Shown: one piece after another, positions 11,754 to 26,669 of the stretch
Numbering within the stretch: the stretch's first letter is position 1
Layout: the number at the start of each line of letters is the position of its first letter
Assembly (NCBI RefSeq): GCF_000972845.2
Contig: NW_020853550.1
Span: forward strand, 1 to 64,000
Source of the DNA: Larimichthys crocea
Taxonomy: Eukaryota; Chordata; Actinopteri; Sciaenidae
DNA: 64,000 nt
Direction: 5' to 3'
Translations under genes and position numbers: made by a program
The notes under the pieces: generated by a model
The model's input: the letters and a program-made list of their open reading frames with translations, nothing else
Told to the model about the DNA's origin: nothing
The model's database searches: none

Positions 11754-14700
11754 CTGTGTATTCATCCAGAAAGAGCAGCTTATTGATCATTCATTTGCAA
11801 TTATATGTGACCACTGCTGACTAAACGTCGGCTTGCTGACGCAGATCCAAAACACAAAAAACTAACCACAGGGCAAATGTTGTCAGCACCATTCTGATGA
11901 GTTCATACTGCAAGTAAGAGAGACAACACAGACTAAATGAACTGTAGTAATTATCACAATATTGACATGCTGTGATATTGACAGTGACGATATAAAAGTT
12001 AATCTTGTGTTTAAATCATTGTTTAAACGTTTCACATTAAATTCTTAGATAATAACCAAGTGTACTTTAAAATGCACAGTGTTCTTCATGTTTGAGGCAA
12101 TGTTTAGAGTAGCATTAATTAGTTCCAAAGCCTTCTTCTTGTGTAATTAGCTTCATTGCTGCTACAATAAATGCCAGACTGAGTCCATCCTGAAGAAAGT
12201 ACTAGAATGTTTGACCCCTTGCACATTGTTATTTGTTTTTATTCAATTGATTACAGCTGCTTTAAGATGCTGGAGCCAGTGCTGTTAAATATGATACATG
12301 CACCTTTTATTTTCATGTTTAACTGCACTGGCTCGAGCTATAGCTGGCATCAACCTCTCGGAGCCCTGATGGTCTGTATGAAAATACAAGGGCATGGTTT
12401 CCTCTGGGGGATTGTGGCGGGGCGTCCGTCACTCTTTTGTTCTGTTTTGTTCTCTTTGCTTTTATTGATCCAAGTTGATCTTGTCTTATTAAAGCCTTTG
12501 AATGGTAGTCCTACACTTGCCAGCCACCAAAGTCCACATGAGAGAAAATCTTTCATTTCATTAGTTATTACATTGTGCTTTTCAGTTTTCAAGCAGCGTA
12601 AAAAACATTTAAAAAAATCAAATAAAAGCAGCATTAAAAACATTAAACATTACACAAAGACCTAAATACAGGACTGGAGAGAGGCAGAGATCATGAGGTG
12701 CAGACTGAAACTTTTAACCAGGATCAAAAAGTCTGATCAGCCTGTTCCAGCTCTGCCGTGCACACACAGGAAATTTATTTATGTCATTTTATTACTTCAG
12801 TGGGCAAAAACTGACTTGGAGGTGAATTGAACGGACAGCAAGCTCAACTATGAAGTTTCTCTGGTGTCTTTTTATAGTTTGAGTCATGCCTAGCCAGATG
12901 AACCAGGTAAAGCTCATTTCAATCACTTTCTTTCCATGAATCAGGCTTTGTCATCAGTTTATCTCCCACCTCAGCAGTCTCTTGAGATCCTCGTCAATGT
13001 AAGTCTTTTTCCAGCCCAAAGATTTTTATTGATTCCTTTTGATTGCTCATATTTGCCACTTTACCTGTTGTATTGAAGTAGTATCTTCAAAGACACAGCA
13101 TTGTTTTTATCAGAATATGGGATCTTTCTATTTGCACCACACTCGTGAATAATGTCACAAGCTCTCTGGCTCTGTGGGTGAGTCTACGCCCTGCTCCTCG
13201 TCTCACCGATGTCTCCCTTTGTGTAGGCACTTCATGTGCCTCTCTGAGGCACACACACACACACACACACACACTCAGCTGCTGTTTAGCCTCCACAGAA
13301 AAAGCACAGCAGGAAGCTAGTTGCTTGGAAAAACAAATGAGAAGAGACAGTTGATGTCATGTAATGCCGACAGCTCACAGTGAGGAGTCTGTGCATGTAT
13401 AATGAACACATTTGCCTTTCCTGCTCTGAAATGAGATTTGATTACAGCCATAATACTACCTTCTGGTATGCAAGTCAGCCATTTTGAGGATTTGGTGGAG
13501 TAGCAGAGGTGACTGTGCTGGTAAATGTCCTGTGAGCAGAGTTAACAGTTGCCATGCCCTACTTCAGACTGACGCTGATTAAATGCTGTGTTGTGCTTCA
13601 TAAATCCAATCCCTCCTCTGAGCTGCCTACACACAGTGTGACTCACTGTGCATGAGACACTTAACACATTCTATAGCTGTCTCTGCAGATCAATAATTCA
13701 CTCTGAAATATGTTCCAATAGAAGTAGAAGAAATATTTGACTAACCCGCAATTGTCCTTAATGCACGACTGGGATCGCTTACATTGTTGGGTCATATTGG
13801 GTTCTTTAATACAAAATAACTTGGTCACCTGATTTACATATTCATGTTATTGTTTTAACTCCTAGACATATACATGTGACATTTAATGTGGATAAACCAT
13901 TTTGTCAAAAGAAATCATACAACTCACATTGATTGATCCAAACCAGGTCGCACACACATAGAGACAAACAGCCGTTCACAGTCATGGACAATTTAGAGTC
14001 ACCAATTAATCTGCGTGCTTTTGGACAACATGCAAACTCGCTGCAGTGCCCACTGCAGCTAAATTAGCGTACTCAGCAAACGACAAATATACATGGGGCT
14101 GAGGCAGAAATATCTATTTAGGCCTGTTTTATATAGGTAATAATGTTGATCACTTCCATCTTGTATAACAATAAGGTAACGTCACTTTTATGACCCGATA
14201 GCCAGCCCATTATTAACTGTACACGATTTCCTATGTAAGCAAATAGGCTAACACGTCGTTATCAGCAGACTAAAAAGGTGTTGTTATATCAATATTATAT
14301 ATACATTTAGTCATTTCACTGCTTTTATCCAAAGCGACTTTCAGAGAAGGGAAAGAGTCAAGGTACAGTGTGATAAGAAAGTGTTAGTGAGGCAGTAAGT
14401 GCTGTGACAATTAATAAAGGGGTACATTTATCATCATGCCTTTGGACAAAGTGCAAACTATTTATGTCCAGTTGATGGTAATGTTGGAGAGGAGGTGCTC
14501 TCTGAAGAGCTGGAGGTCTTCAGGAGTTTTTTTTAAAAGGTAGAGATATGCCCCTGCTCTGGTGGGAACTGGTAGGACGTACCACTAACAGGGAACAACA
14601 GACGAGAAAAGTTTGGATTGCCTTGAACGAACGGGTGGCAGAGCCAGGCGTTGTTCATTGGAGGAGGTAGCATATGTCCGTATAAGGGCGCTCAAGTAGG

Positions 14701-16140
14701 TGGGTACAGAAACGGAGACTACTTTGTAGTCAGCATTAGTGATCGGAATTTAATGTGGGCTGCAACAGGTAGCCAGTGGAGCTCGATGAGCAGTGGGGTA
14801 TCATGTGACCTTATGGGTCGGTTGTAGACGAGGCACGCCGCAGCGTTCTGGATCATCTGAAAGGGTTTCACTGTGCAGGTACAGTAATCTAGTCTTGAGA
14901 TGACCACAGCTTGTGTCAGGAGTTGAGTAGCGTGTTGAGTTAGGTATGGTATGATTTTTCTGATGTTGTAAAGTACAAAGCGGCATGACCGGGCAACTGA
15001 GGCAACATCATTGGAAAAGGTTAGTTGGTCATCAGTCATAACCCCTAAGTTTTTCACTACCCTGGGGAGGGGGCAAGACACAGGTGTTATGGAATTTTCT
15101 ATTCTTAGGTTACACAAGGTCACGTGTAGGCCTTGAGGTCCTCAGCAGTATTAGTTGTTTGGCTTTGCTTGAGAACAGCAGGTGCCAGTCTATCTCAACC
15201 CTGTGGTGACCCCGGTAGAAGGAACTGAAGGTTGCCTTCCTAGACATAATATAGATAGATATATAGATAGCTTGCCGTTGACGTTTCATTAACATAAAAA
15301 GACAACAGTGTCTCCAGACTAGAATGTGCAGTAACACCTCCATGGGTAAAAACATTCTCTTTGACTAATTCTGGGCGTCCAGTATTTGTGGTGTTATCTG
15401 TAAGGGTTTCAAGTCTGATCACCAGGATTAATTTGACACAATCTGAGACCAACTCAGACACTTCTGATGTACTTTGAGAGTTTCTCTAATTCTCCTTGGC
15501 CAAACTTCAGTAAGTCAAGTGGGGTGGCATCGGACTGGTCAGATCTTGTGACTTGAGATCAAGTGGAATTCTTGCTAGTGAAAGGCAATGTGATTGGCTC
15601 TCACAGGCTAGATTGGCCTCAGTGACAGGGTGTGGCACTGCGCTGCCCTGGGTGATGAGCAGAAATTATGTAACCGTTTTAAAATGAACTTTACAATATG
15701 CAGAACAACAATTAGGTGCTATTAAAACTACTAATATCTCTCAAGCTCATTGAGCCATGTGTGTATAATAATGCACAGTTCTGTTTTATGCTGATGTATA
15801 CTACCAACTTCTTTTTTTACTCAGGTCGGGTCACATAAACCTTCTCGTTCTTTCCACTGCTGTTTGCTCATCTTCTTTTAATTGGCAATAAAAACAGAGA
15901 AGCCACTAAGTGTCTGTATCTCTGACTTTATTTGGATTTTAATGGAGCAGATGGACAATTACTGCATCTCAGTAAGAAAAAGTATTTAGTGGTGTGCTGT
16001 GGCTGCTTCTCCCAGACCCAGGGCAATAAATCTGTGGGCAGGACGAGCAGGCTGCTGACTGCAGCAAACACATTATTTGATTTGGAAGTTTTTCTATGAA
16101 GAAAGTCGTCCTCTGTGACATAATACTAATAAGAAAATAA

Positions 16141-16175
<35 letters not shown>

Positions 16176-19100
16176 TTTATTTAAAAGCGCTTTTCAAGGT
16201 AAAGACACTTTACATAAGGACAACAAAATCATCAAAACAATATGAGATAGTACACTAAAAACACAATAGACTGAGCTAAACATTAAAGGCAATTTTGGTG
16301 TGTTTTTGTCAGAGGTTTGAAGGTTGGCAAGTCAGTACAGTCACAGATGTGTTTGGGGAGAGAGTTCCAGAGGGAGAGGCAGCTGCAGAGAAGGCTCTGT
16401 CGCCCCAGTTCGGTGCTTGGTCCTGAGTGGTGGAGTCAGGAAGTTAGCATCAGATGAACGGAGGCTGCGGGATGGATTGTGGCGATGGAGCAAGCCAGTG
16501 AGGCAGGAAGGGGCCTGGTTATGGAGGGCTTTGTGTGTGAGGAGGAGGATTTTGAACTGTATACGCTGTGGAACTGGGAGCCAGTGGAGTTTGTGAAATG
16601 TGGAATGATGTTGTGTGGCAGGGACAGAGACATTACATAATGAAACACATGGTTGGGATGCTGAGTGGGACTAATGTGTTCCATCCTAATGAGCCTCTAA
16701 ATAATAAATGAACTGGTGGTGAACGCACAGGTCCCACTCTTCCTGTCATGTCAGTAAAAACCTGGAGCATTAAACGAGCGTAATGGTTTTAGGAGGGAAA
16801 CCTTCAGAGCGGCACATCATGACTTAGCTCTTTTAGAGGAGGCTTTCTAAATTTGGCCTGCAACTAAAAAACCCTCTCAACAAAAGCATCTCTCAGTGGA
16901 ACATGCATCTTAGCAAGTCAGTTCATCTCTTATTCAGCCTTCAGGAAGTGACTGTATAACTGAGGAATACTCAGCAAACCAACCAGGAGGATACTGCTTC
17001 TAACACACATCCTTATGTGTTGTTCACAGGGGCGTAGAATGGTAAACCCAGTTTATCCCAGTTTATTAAAATTATGGTTATATTGTAGAATAGGGGTCTT
17101 CAACCAGGGGTCCCTGACCCGTATGGGGTTTGCAAAGGTTCTTCAAGGGGTCTGCCAATTTTTGTCATAATATTTGACAATTTTCACTAAAATAATGATG
17201 GATGTGAGGCTGCAGATAATTGAGAAACTACAAACAGGATTTGTATTTGCACTCCAACTGGATGAATGAGTGAACATGTTCAAAGACACACAGCTCTTGG
17301 CATTTAATAACCAATAATATCTGGTTAATAATATTTTTATCAATCATAAACACATACAGGCTAATAACCCAGAATATAAATAGGTCAATGCAGTGAAATA
17401 AAAGTTGAATAAAGTAAATATAAAAGTTATTATAGGCCAGGCTTAAAATGTGACACATTTTAAAATATTAATTAGATGTGGGGGGCCGTGTTCTGTTTGT
17501 CTCTCGTCCGAGGGGTCCTTGTGCTGACAAAAGTTGAAGAGCCCTGCTGTAGAGTACAGTTTATCCACCTCTATATTCACCACCACACCCGTTTGTACAA
17601 TATACATTAAGTACAGTTTTACATGAATCTGCCTTTCTGAACAGTAGGGGGCGTGTTTCAACCTCAAATGTGCAAATACACTTAAATACAGACAGACACA
17701 GGACTGCAGTAAATCCTCCCTTCACAGAGGTTAATGTTCACTTTTTGTTGAAGCTGTTTTATGGTGTTGTGCTGCTGTTGAGTTGTACTTCCTTATATTG
17801 ATTGTGAATATCAAACATGTCTCTATTCATACAGATCTTTCTGCTATTTAGACTACCTTCATTGGTGGAAATAGGGTGGACCAAATAATGGTGTAATGCA
17901 TACCCCACATGAACATACAGTTGAATCAAGACCTCTTTTAAGCAGTTGCCTTGCTCAGTGCCCAGGAAGTCAACTGGCACCTCCCCAGCTGCCAGTTCAC
18001 GCTCCAGGCAGGATTTACTGCATGACTTGTTTCATGGACATGTTGTTGTGTGGATTTAACTATGCCTCTAATCTAATTTAATTATGAGCTGTTGATTTAG
18101 TGCACAGTTGTCAAATAAAACTGTGTTTGTGTGTCTGTGCGTGTGTGTGCGTGCGTATGTGCGTGATGATTTCAGTCATTTCCATTTAATAAACTATAAA
18201 GCTCATTATTCATAAAATATGCTGGAGGCAGAGGGCCCTCTCGAATTCTGTTTTTGCTTTTGGTCGCGAGGTACTCACTTACACAACTTTCATTATGTCA
18301 CCTAGGCAACACCCATCGATGCCTTGACTGTCTTTTATGCCAGGCTTATCAACAAACACATAACACGTGATGCGTTGATGTGTCTTATCCACCCAGATAC
18401 ACACACACACACACACACACATGCACACAAACACAGAGGATCAGCCTTCATGTGGGACTGGTTTGTTATTGCACCCATGGTGCAGAGAGACAAGGACAAA
18501 TTATTTGCAGGGTCACTTGAGGAAATGCATCCATAAAAACAAGTAAAAATACTCATGATTGTAGATAAAATGTTTACATTCAGTGTACTGAATGGGCCAC
18601 ATGTAAGAAGCCATCAAAAGAGGACTGAGATTAGTATGTGATTAGTATTCTTATGTACATTTAGATATTTGGCAGTACCTTTGATCTGTCTCTGTTTCTT
18701 CACAACATTTAGCAAGTTTTGCTTTCAAAGTAGCATTTTCTCTCTCTACAGCTCTTCCACTGGCCAGATGCCAGGCACAGTGCTGTCTCAAATCAATAGC
18801 TAGGAAATGTCTGAGCTGTTGAAGAGCACCACTCACAAACGGCACCAAAAGAATAGAATCCAACAATGTAGCTACTTTATCATCATGTCCAATAGTCTTA
18901 CTGTCAGATTTGAGGAATTTTCTTTTTCCACAATGTATCAAAGTCGTGTGCTACACCAAACGCATGGAATCTATGTAACTGGTGACAGTTTTGCATTCAA
19001 CTAATATGCATGCTTCAGTGATAGCAGCTAATTCTGCAGCTTGTGCTAAATAGTGAGATGACAAGGAACTTGTTGTGGAAATTATGGGTGAATAAGATAT

Positions 19101-22100
19101 TTGTATAAAGCCGCTATATAAGGACAGACCATTATCTCCATTTAACGTTTACCCCGTTTTTCGCCCAAAGTCAGCTGGGATTGGCTCCAGCCTCCCACCA
19201 CCCTGATGAGGATAAGCAGTTACAGATAATGCATGCATGGATGGATGAATTCTGCATTACATGTTGGACCAACTGCTGATCAGGGGAATAGCATGAAACT
19301 GACTGCAGGAATGTGTTTTGTTTTATTTGCATGGCTGCACTCGAGAATGCGTGTCCTAAAAACAGTGCTCTTTGGCACTAATAGTGGTCACAAACTCCAT
19401 ACTGAACCTTTAATATTTTTATGAAAAAGCAAGGGGTTTAGTTCTCCCCTCCAGAAAGACCCTGTTTTCACACCCATCAATCCTGCAACTGCAGTTAGTA
19501 GCTTAGACTGGGTCTTAAAAGTCTTGACTTCTATACACTATCCCAGACTGACAAATAAACTGTAATCGAAACTGTTGGCTACTTCACAAATATGCCCCAC
19601 GTAGTTAATATTTAGATATTAGATTTAGATATTATGATACAATTTATATTCAAATACATAACAGCAAACACACTGTCAATCCTGAAATCTGATTTATACT
19701 CTCCTGCTTGTTTCTTATGTGACATTCATTTGTTGAATGGTTCAAATAGTAATGGTAATAATAGTTACTGAACTTTCCATAAATGAGGTACAGCGCTTGA
19801 GAAGCTAACTGTCTGGATAATTCCTCTGTAGACAGTCTCCTAGGATATAATTATGAGCATACACCAGGTGGTTGGTGCCGTGTGCAGGAACCTGTTCTTC
19901 CAGGTAAACATGTTGGGGCTGTGGCTTTGCCTCCATTGATATTTTATATTTCAAATATTTAAGATGCCTTGTGAAGCCACAGAAACTGGCTGAAGACAGA
20001 GCTTCTCACTGCCTGACTTTTCTTGAGCCCTGTTTGTCTCACCATCAGTGCACTATGTATTGAGCACACATGGCGGCCTTTATAAATGAAGTACTCATTG
20101 TACTCATGTCAGCTGAAATATTATAGATATTAAACTATTTTTTGAGTGCCTCTCTAAATCAGGACCTCAAATACATTTTTAATTCATCAAGTTGTCACAT
20201 GGTGAACTTGTGGATCTGGGGTCAATTTGTGACAGGTCTATATGTCAAAAGAGGATATGACCAAATGAATAATGTTTGAATGATTTTGTATTCTCTTCTC
20301 GTGATCTCATATTAAAGCCTGCTGCTCTAAAACAGACAGGCAAACTTGTTAGAGGTTGTCTGGAAAAAAATATGCAAAATAGCCAAAGAGAATAGACAGG
20401 AGAGGCAGTTTCACCATGGATATAAAATGCGAAGCAGCCCAGCCTTTATGGTCTGTAATAAAGTAAAGGATTCCAGGTCAGCTGCATCCATATCCAACGG
20501 GAAGAAAAGCCACAGCAAAGAAACAACTCACTTACTCCGAGGCACAAACATGTCTCCACAGACAGTGGCAGTGCAGCAAGCACCACACAAATATCCCAAA
20601 AGGCAAGATTTTGAAGTACATGTTAATAATTCATAATCTTCTTAAAAATAAAAGATTTTCCTGAAATGACCTGCAATGTGCTGTAGTTTCAGTCACGCAA
20701 TACAAGTTTCCATATATCAGAAGTGATGGGCCCACCACTTTTTTACTTTTTTTACTGCCTCTGTTACTTTGAAAATAGCCTCAAATGGCAACTGCTGGAA
20801 TAAAATATTTTTATACCTGGAAGTCATGTAACATTGTCTGATGTAAACTAGTCTGACTTCTCACTAGAGCAAAGCATTACCCATGCTACAGCTGATCTTA
20901 TGTCATGTGCTTTATATTCACACCCATCTCATTCAACATTGAACAGACGTATTGAATGCATTCCCTTCCTCATCCTACACATTTGCAAATCTGATTTGAA
21001 TATGAATATTTTGAATAATGCTTTGATTATGTACAGCTAGCACTCCTCTGTTTCATTTCTTCATTTCTTGTTGTAAATTGACCACTTTAAACTTACCTGC
21101 CTGTTCATCTCTGTCACATTAGCATTCCTTAGTTGTAGAGTTAGAAAGTAGAGTTGTGTTTCTGGACACATGATGACTCTAAGTCAAATATCCTCTATAC
21201 CAACTCCTGAGAAATATATCTGGTATCAACTGTGTCTGACTGCTGTTTGGTGCTGACCATATGCTGTGGATTTATCAGAGCTTTTTCACTGAAAACATCT
21301 TTAGTCGCTGCTGAAAAAACAAGGTTTAGGAATGCAGTGCGGATGAACCAAAACAGTAAAGTTGTGGACTGTAAAACAACACAAAACAATGAGCTGAAAG
21401 ATGCTAAAAGGCTCAAGAGAGCAGGGGCAATCTTTCAAGCCTATGTTCAAAGCTAATGTGGCAGATACTTACCTTTTCTGTGACTTTCACAGAACCAACT
21501 GTGCTTATTTGGAAAATGCCCCTTTAAGGCAGGGAAACATAGCTAAGGCTGCCGATACTGAAGAGCTGAGAATGATAACCTTTTGTAGATTGCACAGCAA
21601 TCCTTTAAGCCATTGTTAATAGTAGTAATAGTTGAAGATTAACAAGAAGTGCAATAAAAGAGCATTAAAACCTGATTCACATCAATCGTACAATGTGTAG
21701 CTACTCCAGGATTTTCTATGAACTTTCTGTGCAGGATGAAATATCCAACAGCATTTTTAATGTGTAGAAACCATGAAACAATTAATGAGCACTCTGCTTT
21801 CACTTTCACCTTATGTTCTGCTGGTCTGTGGTGTGTGACCAAAGCTGTCAAAGTGAATATTACTTACTGACAGTCTTTAAGTAGGGATGCACCAATTGTG
21901 AAATTCTGGGCTGATACCGATACCAATGTTTAAAATAACAACTTGACCGATGGCCGATGCCGATGTTTTTTTTTTTTTGTTACATGTATTGCAAACTGCA
22001 TAACGTGGATCTTTCTAGAAGTGTCCCAGAAGCATCTCTACGCTTGACTATGCGTTGAATAAGCATCTGTTCTATTTCTGACACGAGCAGCATGCGTCAG

Positions 22101-25100
22101 TCTACACAGAACCCCTCGAGCGGGCGAAGCCAGACACAGAAAAAGCAAAGAGAATCCATTAGATTTTCAAAATAAAATACCCTCTGCAAACTGCCGGTCG
22201 TAAAAACAGACAAAAACGGAACTTATTGACTACGTAGCATATTTACACATATAGAAGCATGTTTATGGCCGATGGTAGTTAGGAGGTGAACATCGGCATC
22301 GCCGATGCATCACTGCATCCCTGTCTTTAAGCTGGTTTAAGTTCTATTTATCACATCAATCTCAAGTTTAGACTGTACTCTTTACAGATGTTGTGGAAAA
22401 TCTCTGTCTATATCAAGGTCTGAGGATGTTAAAATAAAGATCTCGAGACAAAGTTTGAACAGAGTGCACATGCAGTCTGTGAAGCTGACAAACTGTGTGC
22501 GGGTGATACTTATACAGACATAGTAGCAGAAGCTGGCCATGAGAGAGGAAGTCTGTGTGGTTAGAGCAGACATCCAAACAGCTAATAATACAAGGTCAAA
22601 TTAGTGTGTTTCCCTGCTTTTGTGAGGACACATTCTACAAACACTTCTGCAAATAACTACAGAATATGTGATTGTGTGGTATACTGTATGTCCATTACTG
22701 CTGTTGAGACAGTCAATAGATCAAAGCATCAACAGATTAAACTTCTTTATCATTGCCTAGACATCGAACAGGTCAAAGCTCATTCAATCAGAAAGTCATT
22801 ACACAGACCACAAACAGCAATTCCCACCATGAACATGGCAACAGTGGCAAGGAATTACTTTTTAGATATATTATTCTAATTATTAGAATAATATATCTAT
22901 ACTATATCAAAATGACAACACTATGACACAGTTAGCATCGTGTTGCTCATGATCCTTAGGATTGAGCAAGCACCAACCTAGGCATTGACCAAAAGTGACA
23001 TACATGAGACTGAACGCTGAATGAATACTGGAAAATGAATCACATCCATACTTTGAATAACGTACCGTATATCATTACTTGGACCATTGCTTCCACGATA
23101 CAAACTTGCTTTCCATTTGCAATTCACCCCATCAGCCAATGGCATGAAGAAAGTAGTGTTAGAGGTTCAACATTTTTTATTGACTCGGATCTCTTACTCT
23201 CTGACAGTAAATTGAACAAATCGTTTTTTCTTTTTTTTCGTTCATTTCAAATTTTACAGCGGGTGATGCTGTAGCCCTCTTGTGGGCATTGTAAAATAGA
23301 TCGCAGTTCTCAAACACTAACACTGAAGGCCACATGGTTTGCTTCAGCTGACAAAGTATAATACACAAAATGCTACAAGCAATTCAAACCATATGAAAAC
23401 CAAGAAAAGCAAATACACACCACAATAAAGTGACTGTGTCCTGTATCCTCCCTGCCACTGTTGTTTAACAGCACGACAGTGACTGGTAGCTGTCAGGTGA
23501 CGAATGAATGATCCAAATGAATGAACCGTTCAGCCTGAGCTGCCAGTCACGTGACAGCTAGACAAGTGAATGCAAAACTCACCCTCATTTTAACAATTAG
23601 AAAGACAATTAAGTAAGGCAAAAAGTAACAATTAATTAATTAATTGTGTTTTGAATATAACACAAAATCAACATGTTAATAGTATTTATTTACAAACACA
23701 CTTTACATTATATACCAATAACTAATAACACTACTAATAACACATCTACAAGAACCAAAGACCACTAATTAATTCAGTGTCACATGACAAATGAATCAAC
23801 GACACAAACCAGACCAAACCATCATTCATTTCCTAATTTGTTTCTCAGTCCACAGCCCGGTAGCCGAGCTACAGCTGTCATGTGACAAATGAACAAAAGA
23901 ACGTTCCCTATGAACAAACAGTTGTGCTTACTGCTTGTCACACAGCCTGAGCAGGACCTGAGGATGAACGCACAGTTGAGTGAGTCGTGAACTAATCATT
24001 TGTTTCCTGTCCTCCTGACTGAGCTTATGCAGCTGCCTGCCATGTGGCAAGGGAAGGTACTGCATGAAAATGAACAAATAACTCACTGAGACGACTCATT
24101 ACTCCTAAGTCATGTAAAAGATTAGTTCATATTGTACAAATTGTTCACAAACGACACATCACTAGAAGAAACACCACACCTAGCAGCCAGGCCACATCCA
24201 GATGGCCTGACTCCAGACTCTTATACTGGTCCTCTTATATACTCTTATATGGTCTGCTATCATCAGCTGTCTTCAGGTTGGAGCCCCCATGGGTGCTGTG
24301 AGCCACCAGACCAATCATTTCCTTGCTCTGACTGCACACTGTCAAAAGTCAAATCATCACATACTGAAAACAGATCCTGTGATATAATGTTTCCTACAGT
24401 CTTCTAACATTAACTGTCATGTATCTTCAATCCAATCCAGCAACATTCACTTACATTCCGCAAGAGAAGCAGCTTTATTATCAATTTAAATGGCCGTGAC
24501 TCAGTCGTATTGAGTTGAGTAATGATGAACAGTCCATCTTTGTACCTAATGTTATCAGATAGGATGGGTGTTCGTATCAGAAAGATATTCTATTATGATA
24601 GAGCTTCAGCCCCCCTAAAATATTCTCAAGCCCCCCTAAATAATTTGGTGGTGTTTTATTATTATTTTTATTTATTAATTTTTTTTTTCACAAAAAAAAT
24701 GCCTATTTATGCAATACAAAGTGGCCAGAATATGAGTTTAAACCAATAATCATATAAACTGTCATTATTCACTTAAATATGATCATAAATCTCATTTCAT
24801 CGGGTACGGTAGAGAGAGCCCCTTCAGTGCGTCATTATACAATCCATTCCACTTTTTCATATAGAGAACGCCCACATCACTGAAATCCCAGTCCATGTTT
24901 TCCATGCGACCCTGCTCACTGCCGCTTGCGTGTTTACCTCTGAAGTACACAGAGCCGAACCTCACAGCGGCAAGAGCAGAGCGCGAACGCATGGGTGAGG
25001 ATGGACATTAGAGCCTTTTTCAAGAAAGTAAGCATTCATCACTGCTGGTAGTACACTTAGCTAACAGCAGAAAAGTTCCATGTAATTAATTAAACCAAAA

Positions 25101-26008
25101 TGTTCCGTGTTTGAATCCCAGCTGGCCAGCTCTGAAAGTTCCTAGCTGCTGCTAGCTAGTTGAGATGACTTCTGTTACCATTGCCGCTATTCGTTTCCTG
25201 ACCGTGGTCGGGAAACACAGGGGGATCTGTCTTCTCCAGGGCCGAAGTAGTTTCTCGGGGCGAACTCCCAAGATTCGACTCCACACTAGTGATGGGCGGG
25301 CCGGCCCGAAACCGCGGGCCACCGCGGTCCGCCCGCGGGGCGGGACGGTGCGGGTAGAGAATGTTCCACTTTATTGGCGGGGCGGGGCGGGTCGAATAAT
25401 GTATATTGGGATTTTTTTTCCATTTTCTTTAGCCATAGTTACTAGTTACTCCTCCAAAAAGTACCTGCGTTAGTAACGTAATTACTCTGTTGTTAGAAAT
25501 AACTCGTTACTGGTAACAGACGTGGATAAACGTTTTCCCCAGCAACAATCTGCACTTCACATATACATTTTCTCTTTCATCTAGTATAGGTGAAGTATTG
25601 CTTGTTATCGACAATTTGTGAAAGACATCTTATTTTCTGATCGCTCGGGACTTGCTATCTCGTCTCTACTGTGTGTGTGTGGTGGTATGTGCGTGTGTGT
25701 GTGTACCGGGAAAACCGGGCATGGGCGGTCTGACCATAGACATATATACATAGACGCCGCATTGAGCGCTGAATCATACGTGAACGGCGCCGCCATATTG
25801 GATAAGGCAGATCTGCCCGTAAACTAATACAAGGAAATGGAGGAACTTCATAAAGCGCCTTTCTACAAAGTTATTAAGTTAATGCCTCTTATACACCCAT
25901 TCACACACACACTAATATATCTGGGAAACAAACAGGCACCGAAACAACGTATGTAACTTTAAAGTGATGATTATAAATGTTTACTCCTATGTAAGCACCA
26001 AACCAACG

Positions 26009-26061
<53 letters not shown>

Positions 26062-26627
26062 ATATTATATATATATATATATGTGTGTGTGCCCTCATGT
26101 CACGTCTACATTTCAGGATCTGGTTATTATAGACACTGATTAAATGTTAAATATAAATATTTCATATTTATCATCACAGTAACAGTGTTACACACATTAG
26201 TAGCTGTAAACACTCAGCATTAGAAAAAATCATACGTGGTGTGGTGCTTACATAAGGAGTTAAACATTTATAATCATCACTTTAAAAGTTACATACGTTG
26301 TTTTTGGTGCCTGTTTGTTTCCCAGATATATTAGTGTGTGTGTGAATGGGTGTATAAGAGGCATTAACTTAAAGAACTTTGTAGAAAGGCGCTTTATGAA
26401 GTTCAGTCCATTTCCTTGTATTAGTTTACGGGCAGATCTGCCCGAACCAATATGGCGGCGCCGTTTACGTATCGCGACCAACGACCAACCCGCTCAATGC
26501 GGCGTCTATGTATATATGTCTATGGGTCTGACTCCAGGTGGATATCCCAGAAGGCTTTGCTGTTGTTGTGACTGACCAGGAAATCCTGGTATACCAGGGG
26601 GCGTGGCTAAAAGAGAGAGACCACGTC

Positions 26628-26669
<42 letters not shown>

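Noticed and set aside
11881..11910. A third RE1-like word near stmn3 exon 1
   Set aside because: Only the left half-site (TCAGCACC) is present; the GGACAGC half is missing.
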